Below are positions 22,460 through 27,020 of a stretch of 27,020 nt of DNA, piece after piece. The stretch spans positions 1 through 27,020 of the forward strand of contig WFNQ01000255.1 in assembly GCA_015488565.1 (NCBI GenBank). The letters run 5' to 3'. The stretch comes from Thiomicrorhabdus sp. Its GTDB lineage: Bacteria > Pseudomonadota > Gammaproteobacteria > Thiomicrospirales > Thiomicrospiraceae. The translations under genes were made by a program, and so were the position numbers. Numbering within the stretch: the first letter of the stretch is position 1; each line of letters starts with the position of its first letter. Below the pieces are notes generated by a model. That model had not been told where the DNA came from and did not search any database. It worked only from the letters and a program-made list of their open reading frames with translations.

Positions 22460-24433
22460 ATGTTACATACGATTTTAACTTTACTTCTTGTTTCTCCTTT
22501 AATCGGTGCTGCGATTGCTGGTTTATTGGGTAGACAGATTGGACGTAAGGGTGCACAAGCAGTTACCATTTTAGGGGTAACGGTTTCTATGGTGCTTTCG
22601 GCCTATGTATTTAATGCATTTGTATTAAATACTTCAGAGGCATATAACGCCAGTCTTTATACTTGGATGATCAGTGATGGCATACGCTTTGAAATTGGTT
22701 TTCTGATTGATGAGCTTTCCGCCACTATGATGTTATTGGTGACATTTGTTTCCTTAATGGTTCATATTTATACCGTAGGGTACATGGATCATGATGAAGA
22801 CTATGATGATAATGACCCATACTTTCAGCGCTTCTTCAGTTATATCTCTTTGTTTACTTTTTCAATGTTGTCATTGGTTATGGCCAATAACTTTCTACAA
22901 CTTTTCTTTGGGTGGGAAGCCGTAGGTTTGGTCTCTTACCTTTTGATTGGTTTCTACATGAAACGAGAGTCAGCTATTCAGGCCAACTTTAAAGCGTTTT
23001 TAGTGAACCGAGTCGGTGATTTTGGTTTTATTTTAGGAATTGCGCTGGTCTTTGTGTACTTTAATACCATGGACTACAACGAGTTCTTTGCACAATTGTC
23101 AGCCAATGGCGATGTGATGATTGAAATCATTCCAGGAGTGGAGTGGTCAATGATTACCTTACTGTTGCTTTTATTGTTTGTCGGTGCGATGGGTAAATCA
23201 GCTCAAATGCCATTGCATGTATGGTTACCTGAATCGATGGAAGGCCCAACGCCTATTTCAGCATTAATCCATGCCGCGACTATGGTTACGGCAGGGGTCT
23301 TTATGATTGCGCGTTTATCGCCAGCATTTGAAATGTCTGAAACGGCGATGAGTGTGATTCTTATTATTGGAGCCTCTACCGCATTTATGATGGGTTTATT
23401 AGGACTGGTTCAAGACGACATTAAACGGGTTATTGCCTATTCAACATTGTCACAGTTAGGCTTTATGATTGCCGCAATGGGGGCTTCGGCTTATGCGGCG
23501 GGTATGTTCCATGTGTTGACACACGGCTTCTTTAAAGCATTGTTATTTTTAGCGGCTGGGTCGGTTATTATTGCGATGCATCATAAGCAAAATATTAGAG
23601 AGATGGGTGGCCTGTATAAATACATGCCAATTACCTATGCAGCGATGCTAATTGGCTCTCTTGCACTGATTGGTTTCCCTGGATTCTCAGGGTTCTTCTC
23701 AAAAGACAGTATTTTGTTATCACTTAATGCGTCTGAACGTTTTGGATCCAGCTTTGCCTATGTGCTGTTGATGTCTGGCGTCTTCATTACGGCCTTCTAT
23801 AGCTTCCGTATGTTCTTCTTAGTGTTTCACGGTAAAGAGAGTGACTATGTTAAAACGCATAAAATTAAAGAGTCGCCTTGGGTCGTTACTCTGCCGTTGA
23901 TCTTATTAGCGATTCCGTCTGTAATAATGGGTTGGCCAATGATTACGCCTATGTTGAATGGTGAGTATTTTGGTGATGCCATTCAAATACTGCCACAGAA
24001 TGATGTCATGCTATCGGTGTATAACAACTACTTCCAAGGAACTTTAAATCTCGTGCTTAGCGCCTTTACAACCTTGCCGGTTATGCTTGCCTTATCTGGT
24101 GTGTTCTTAGCATGGTTAATGTATATCAAAGTACCGAGTTTACCGGTTAAGTTGAAAAAAATGTGTCCAAGGGGATTCTATGTACTTGATAGTGCCTATG
24201 GCTTTGACCGTTTAAATGAGATTGTTTTTGTGGATGGCAGTCGTAAATTGAGTCATTTCTTTACCAGAGCAATTGATATTAAATTGATTGATACAGGAAT
24301 GGTTACCAGAACCTTTACGGCGGTTGAAAATGCTGGACAAGCGTTACGTTTAACTCAAACGGGTTATATGTATCATTATGCATTTACCATGATTGTTGGT
24401 TTACTGGCCATGTTGGTTTGGGCAATATTGTAA
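22460..24433 (+). CDS. nuoL: NADH-quinone oxidoreductase subunit L
   Basis: NuoL (ND5 homologue) is the distal antiporter-like proton-pumping subunit of the membrane arm. The protein has 657 residues, enough for 14 core helices plus the long lateral helix and the final transmembrane helix at the C-terminus. Key charged residues are visible: Glu153 in FFGWEAVGLVSYLLIG, and Lys246 in MGKSAQMPLHVWLPESMEGP, followed by TPISALIHAATMVTAGV. A further segment, DIKRVIAYSTLSQLGFM, has the lysine/histidine path typical of Mrp-like antiporters. It sits between nuoK and nuoM, 33 bases before the chosen nuoM start. Confidence 0.98.
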   Translation: MLHTILTLLLVSPLIGAAIAGLLGRQIGRKGAQAVTILGVTVSMVLSAYVFNAFVLNTSEAYNASLYTWMISDGIRFEIGFLIDELSATMMLLVTFVSLMVHIYTVGYMDHDEDYDDNDPYFQRFFSYISLFTFSMLSLVMANNFLQLFFGWEAVGLVSYLLIGFYMKRESAIQANFKAFLVNRVGDFGFILGIALVFVYFNTMDYNEFFAQLSANGDVMIEIIPGVEWSMITLLLLLLFVGAMGKSAQMPLHVWLPESMEGPTPISALIHAATMVTAGVFMIARLSPAFEMSETAMSVILIIGASTAFMMGLLGLVQDDIKRVIAYSTLSQLGFMIAAMGASAYAAGMFHVLTHGFFKALLFLAAGSVIIAMHHKQNIREMGGLYKYMPITYAAMLIGSLALIGFPGFSGFFSKDSILLSLNASERFGSSFAYVLLMSGVFITAFYSFRMFFLVFHGKESDYVKTHKIKESPWVVTLPLILLAIPSVIMGWPMITPMLNGEYFGDAIQILPQNDVMLSVYNNYFQGTLNLVLSAFTTLPVMLALSGVFLAWLMYIKVPSLPVKLKKMCPRGFYVLDSAYGFDRLNEIVFVDGSRKLSHFFTRAIDIKLIDTGMVTRTFTAVENAGQALRLTQTGYMYHYAFTMIVGLLAMLVWAIL

Positions 24434-24466
24434 TTATAAAGAATAAGATATAAGGAAATGGATTTC

Positions 24467-25981
24467 ATGCTTACAGGCTTTCCAATTTTAAGCACATTAA
24501 TTTGGCTTCCAATTGTCGGTGGTTTACTCGTGCTATTTGCAGGGCGTAACAATCCTACATTAGCAAAATGGTTATCGTTATTCACCGTTGGATTAACGTT
24601 TATTCTTTCCATTCCATTATGGACAGGATTTGATTCCACTACCGCTTCAATGCAGTTTGTTGAAAATGTACCGTGGATTCCCATGTTCAATGTCAACTAC
24701 CATCTTGGGATTGACGGACTTTCAATGCCATTAATCTTGCTAACAACATTTACACAAGTTCTAGTGATTGTCTCGGCTTGGGATGTGATCAAAGAACGCG
24801 TTGAACAATATATGGGTGCTTTCCTTATTATGGGAGGAATCATGGTTGGTGTTTTTGCCGCGCTAGATTCAATCTTATTTTATGTGTTCTGGGAAGCACT
24901 GTTGATTCCAATGTTTATCGTCATTGGTAAATGGGGTGGACCTAAGCGTGTTTATGCGACCTTAAAGTTTTTCCTGTATACCTTCTTAGGCTCGGTATTC
25001 ATGTTAGTTGCCTTTATTTACATGTATTATCAATCAGGCAGTTTTTCGATTTTAGACTTCCATGGTATGCATCTTGGAATGACAGCACAAATTTTGATTT
25101 TCTTGGCTTTTTTAGCGGCATTTGCTGTCAAAATCCCCATGTTTCCTGTGCATACATGGTTGCCTGATGCGCACGTTGAAGCTCCTACGGCAGGATCGAT
25201 TGTTCTAGCTGCGATCATGTTAAAAATGGGGGGGTATGGTTTTGTTCGTTTTAGCTTACCGATTACACCTGATGCATCAATGACACTCGATTGGTTAGTG
25301 ATTGGCTTGTCCTTAATTGCGATTGTCTACATCGGTATTGTTGCTTTAGCACAGTCAGATATGAAAAAACTGGTTGCCTACTCTTCAATCTCTCACATGG
25401 GTTTTGTAACGCTAGGGATGTTTGTCGTGTACGACATTATGCAATCTACAGGTTCAATGCAAGGTGCTCAATTAGGTATGGAAGGAGCGATGGTTCAAAT
25501 GATTTCGCATGGTTTCATTTCTGGAGCGATGTTCCTTGCCATTGGTGTGTTGTACGATCGAATGCATACGCGTGAAATTTCAGCTTACAGTGGTGTGGTT
25601 AATAAAATGCCGTGGTTTACCATGTTTGCAGTGCTGTTTGCTATGGCAAACGTTGGTCTACCAGGTACGTCAGGGTTTGTAGGTGAGTTTATGGTTATCT
25701 TAAGCTCATTTAAAGCCAATATCTGGTACGGAACATTGGCCGCATTGACCTTGATTATCGGAGCCGCGTATACGCTTTGGATGGTTAAACGGGTTTTCTT
25801 TGGCCCCGTAACTAATGATAATGTTGAAAAACTTCAAGATTTAAATAAACGTGAATTTGCCTTAATGGCCACATTAGCCGTCTTCATTATTGGGCTGGGT
25901 GTGTTCCCAAGCCCACTAATCGAAGTCATGAATACATCCGTTGCAAATCTACTTGTTCAAGCAACAACTTCTAAACTGTAA
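24467..25981 (+). CDS. nuoM: NADH-quinone oxidoreductase subunit M
   Basis: NuoM (ND4 homologue) is the second antiporter-like proton-pumping subunit. The protein has 504 residues from this start. Glu143 in YVFWEALLIPMFIVIGKWGG and Lys222 in VKIPMFPVHTWLPDAHVEAP are the family's key intramembrane charges. DMKKLVAYSSISHMGFVTLG and the GLPGTSGFVGEFM segment are also standard. Two in-frame ATGs compete: 24458 has AAGGA only one base before it, while 24467 has the same AAGGA ten bases away and gives an N-terminus like the family (MLTGFPILSTLIWLP). I therefore chose 24467; the longer form adds only three residues. Confidence 0.96.
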   Translation: MLTGFPILSTLIWLPIVGGLLVLFAGRNNPTLAKWLSLFTVGLTFILSIPLWTGFDSTTASMQFVENVPWIPMFNVNYHLGIDGLSMPLILLTTFTQVLVIVSAWDVIKERVEQYMGAFLIMGGIMVGVFAALDSILFYVFWEALLIPMFIVIGKWGGPKRVYATLKFFLYTFLGSVFMLVAFIYMYYQSGSFSILDFHGMHLGMTAQILIFLAFLAAFAVKIPMFPVHTWLPDAHVEAPTAGSIVLAAIMLKMGGYGFVRFSLPITPDASMTLDWLVIGLSLIAIVYIGIVALAQSDMKKLVAYSSISHMGFVTLGMFVVYDIMQSTGSMQGAQLGMEGAMVQMISHGFISGAMFLAIGVLYDRMHTREISAYSGVVNKMPWFTMFAVLFAMANVGLPGTSGFVGEFMVILSSFKANIWYGTLAALTLIIGAAYTLWMVKRVFFGPVTNDNVEKLQDLNKREFALMATLAVFIIGLGVFPSPLIEVMNTSVANLLVQATTSKL

Positions 25982-26005
25982 TTAGGAATAGGTGAGTTAA
26001 TTAAT

Positions 26006-27020
26006 ATGAATTTTGTTATTCCATCATTTGCACCAGCCATCCCCGAAATGGTGCTGTTAGCATTGATTTCGTTTATTTTGATTGCGGATACTTTCTGGGC
26101 AAAACGTTTTAAATTTGCAACCTATTATGCAACTCAAATCAGTTTGATTTTTGTTGGTTTCTTAATTATCTCAAGTTTTACCACCACTCAAATTATTACA
26201 TTTGATGGTAGTTTTGTTCGAGATAGTTTTGCGGATGTATTAAAGTTATTTACCCTTGCGATCTCTTTTGGGGTTTTCTTTTTCGCCAGAGAATATCTAG
26301 TTCAGCATAAGTTTTTTAGCGGTGAATTTTTTGTCCTAGGGTTATTTGGTGTACTAGGGATGTTCGTCATGATTTCGGCGCACAACATGATCACCATGTA
26401 CCTAGGGCTTGAAATTATGTCCTTGGCTATTTATGCCATGGTTGCCATGCGTAAAGATTCGGCACAAGGGCTTGAGGCGGCACTTAAATACTTCGTACTC
26501 GGAGCATTAGCTACAGGTATGCTGTTATACGGTTTGTCCATGATCTACGGCGCAACTGGCTCCATTACTTTTCCTGAAATTGCTGAAATTATCGCCTCTG
26601 GTAATGCCAATAGCACTGTCCTGTCATTTGGTGTGGTTTTTGTCGTGATTGGGTTAGCGTTCAAACTGGGAGCCGTGCCTTTCCATATGTGGGTTCCCGA
26701 TGTATATCAAGGTTCACCGACCGCCGTTACGCTGTTTTTAGCAACGGCTCCTAAAATCGCTGCATTTGCGATGTTATATCGTTTATTGGCAGAAGCGATG
26801 CCAGGATTGTTAGAAGATTGGCAGTCATTAATTATTATGTTATCGGTCTTGTCGTTAATTGTCGGTGCAGTGGTGGCCATTGTACAAGACAATTTAAAAC
26901 GTATGCTTGCTTACTCTGGTATTGGACACATGGGCTTTTTATTACTAGGCGTCATTGCCGCCACGCCTGATGGGTATGCTTCTTCTATGTTCTATGTTGT
27001 GGTATATGCGATTACAGGGG
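26006..27020 (+). CDS. nuoN: NADH-quinone oxidoreductase subunit N (3' end cut by window)
   Basis: NuoN (ND2 homologue) is the third antiporter-like pumping subunit, next to NuoK. The frame is open from ATG 26006 to the window end, giving about 338 residues of an expected 480 or so. Visible marks are the membrane glutamate in MYLGLEIMSLAIYAMVA and the lysine segments FKLGAVPFHMWVPDVYQGSPT and ATAPKIAAFAMLYRL. DNLKRMLAYSGIGHMGFLLLG follows near the cut end. It starts 24 bases after nuoM, with AGGA and AGGTGAG upstream. It completes the 14-gene nuo set. Whether further genes follow in the operon cannot be seen. Confidence 0.96.
   Translation, partial: MNFVIPSFAPAIPEMVLLALISFILIADTFWAKRFKFATYYATQISLIFVGFLIISSFTTTQIITFDGSFVRDSFADVLKLFTLAISFGVFFFAREYLVQHKFFSGEFFVLGLFGVLGMFVMISAHNMITMYLGLEIMSLAIYAMVAMRKDSAQGLEAALKYFVLGALATGMLLYGLSMIYGATGSITFPEIAEIIASGNANSTVLSFGVVFVVIGLAFKLGAVPFHMWVPDVYQGSPTAVTLFLATAPKIAAFAMLYRLLAEAMPGLLEDWQSLIIMLSVLSLIVGAVVAIVQDNLKRMLAYSGIGHMGFLLLGVIAATPDGYASSMFYVVVYAITG

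Noticed and set aside
1..27020. CRISPR array, prophage, toxin-antitoxin, transposase or novel multi-gene system
   Set aside because: All sizeable + strand frames and the one real - strand gene belong to well-known housekeeping families, and no spaced direct repeats or mobile-element proteins were seen.

Overview
This window is a block of housekeeping genes from a gammaproteobacterium with moderate-to-low GC. The whole window is collinear, almost entirely on the + strand, and densely packed. The order accD-folC-SPOR gene-purF-metZ resembles the Pseudomonas arrangement. The order glmM-tpiA-secG-tRNA-Leu(GAG) is typical of gammaproteobacteria. Placing a complete, mitochondrial-type nuoA-N operon directly after that tRNA fits my recollection of sulfur-oxidising Thiotrichales such as Hydrogenovibrio/Thiomicrospira/Thiomicrorhabdus. 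That taxonomic placement is an inference from gene order and protein style, not a search result.

Region 1 (1-6308) is a tightly spaced biosynthetic run: the 3' part of trpA, accD, folC, a short membrane-anchored SPOR protein, purF and metZ. It covers tryptophan, malonyl-CoA, folate, cell-envelope, purine and methionine functions. The cvpA gene usually found just before purF is missing. Region 2 (6334-9429) has yhbY on the - strand, diverging from rlmE-ftsH, and ends at a hairpin terminator. It serves ribosome assembly and membrane protein quality control. Region 3 (9444-13086) holds folP, a 167-nt nested inverted repeat, glmM, tpiA, secG and a tRNA-Leu gene with an encoded CCA end. Region 4 (13087-27020) is a 26-nt dyad with a possible promoter, followed by nuoA to nuoN. 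The last gene is cut by the window edge.

The nuo genes encode all 14 core subunits of proton-pumping NADH:quinone oxidoreductase. NuoB, C, D, E, F, G and I form the peripheral arm that carries FMN and the Fe-S chain. NuoA, H, J, K, L, M and N form the membrane arm. nuoC and nuoD are separate genes, NuoG is short and lacks cysteines where the N7 cluster would sit, and NuoI closely resembles the mitochondrial TYKY subunit.

I found no undescribed multi-gene system, CRISPR array, prophage or transposase. The most unusual item is the non-coding 10304-10470 inverted repeat, which looks like a MITE-type or cruciform element. Smaller points are the dyad ahead of nuoA, the absent cvpA, and a Glu-to-Asp change in a conserved NuoH loop.
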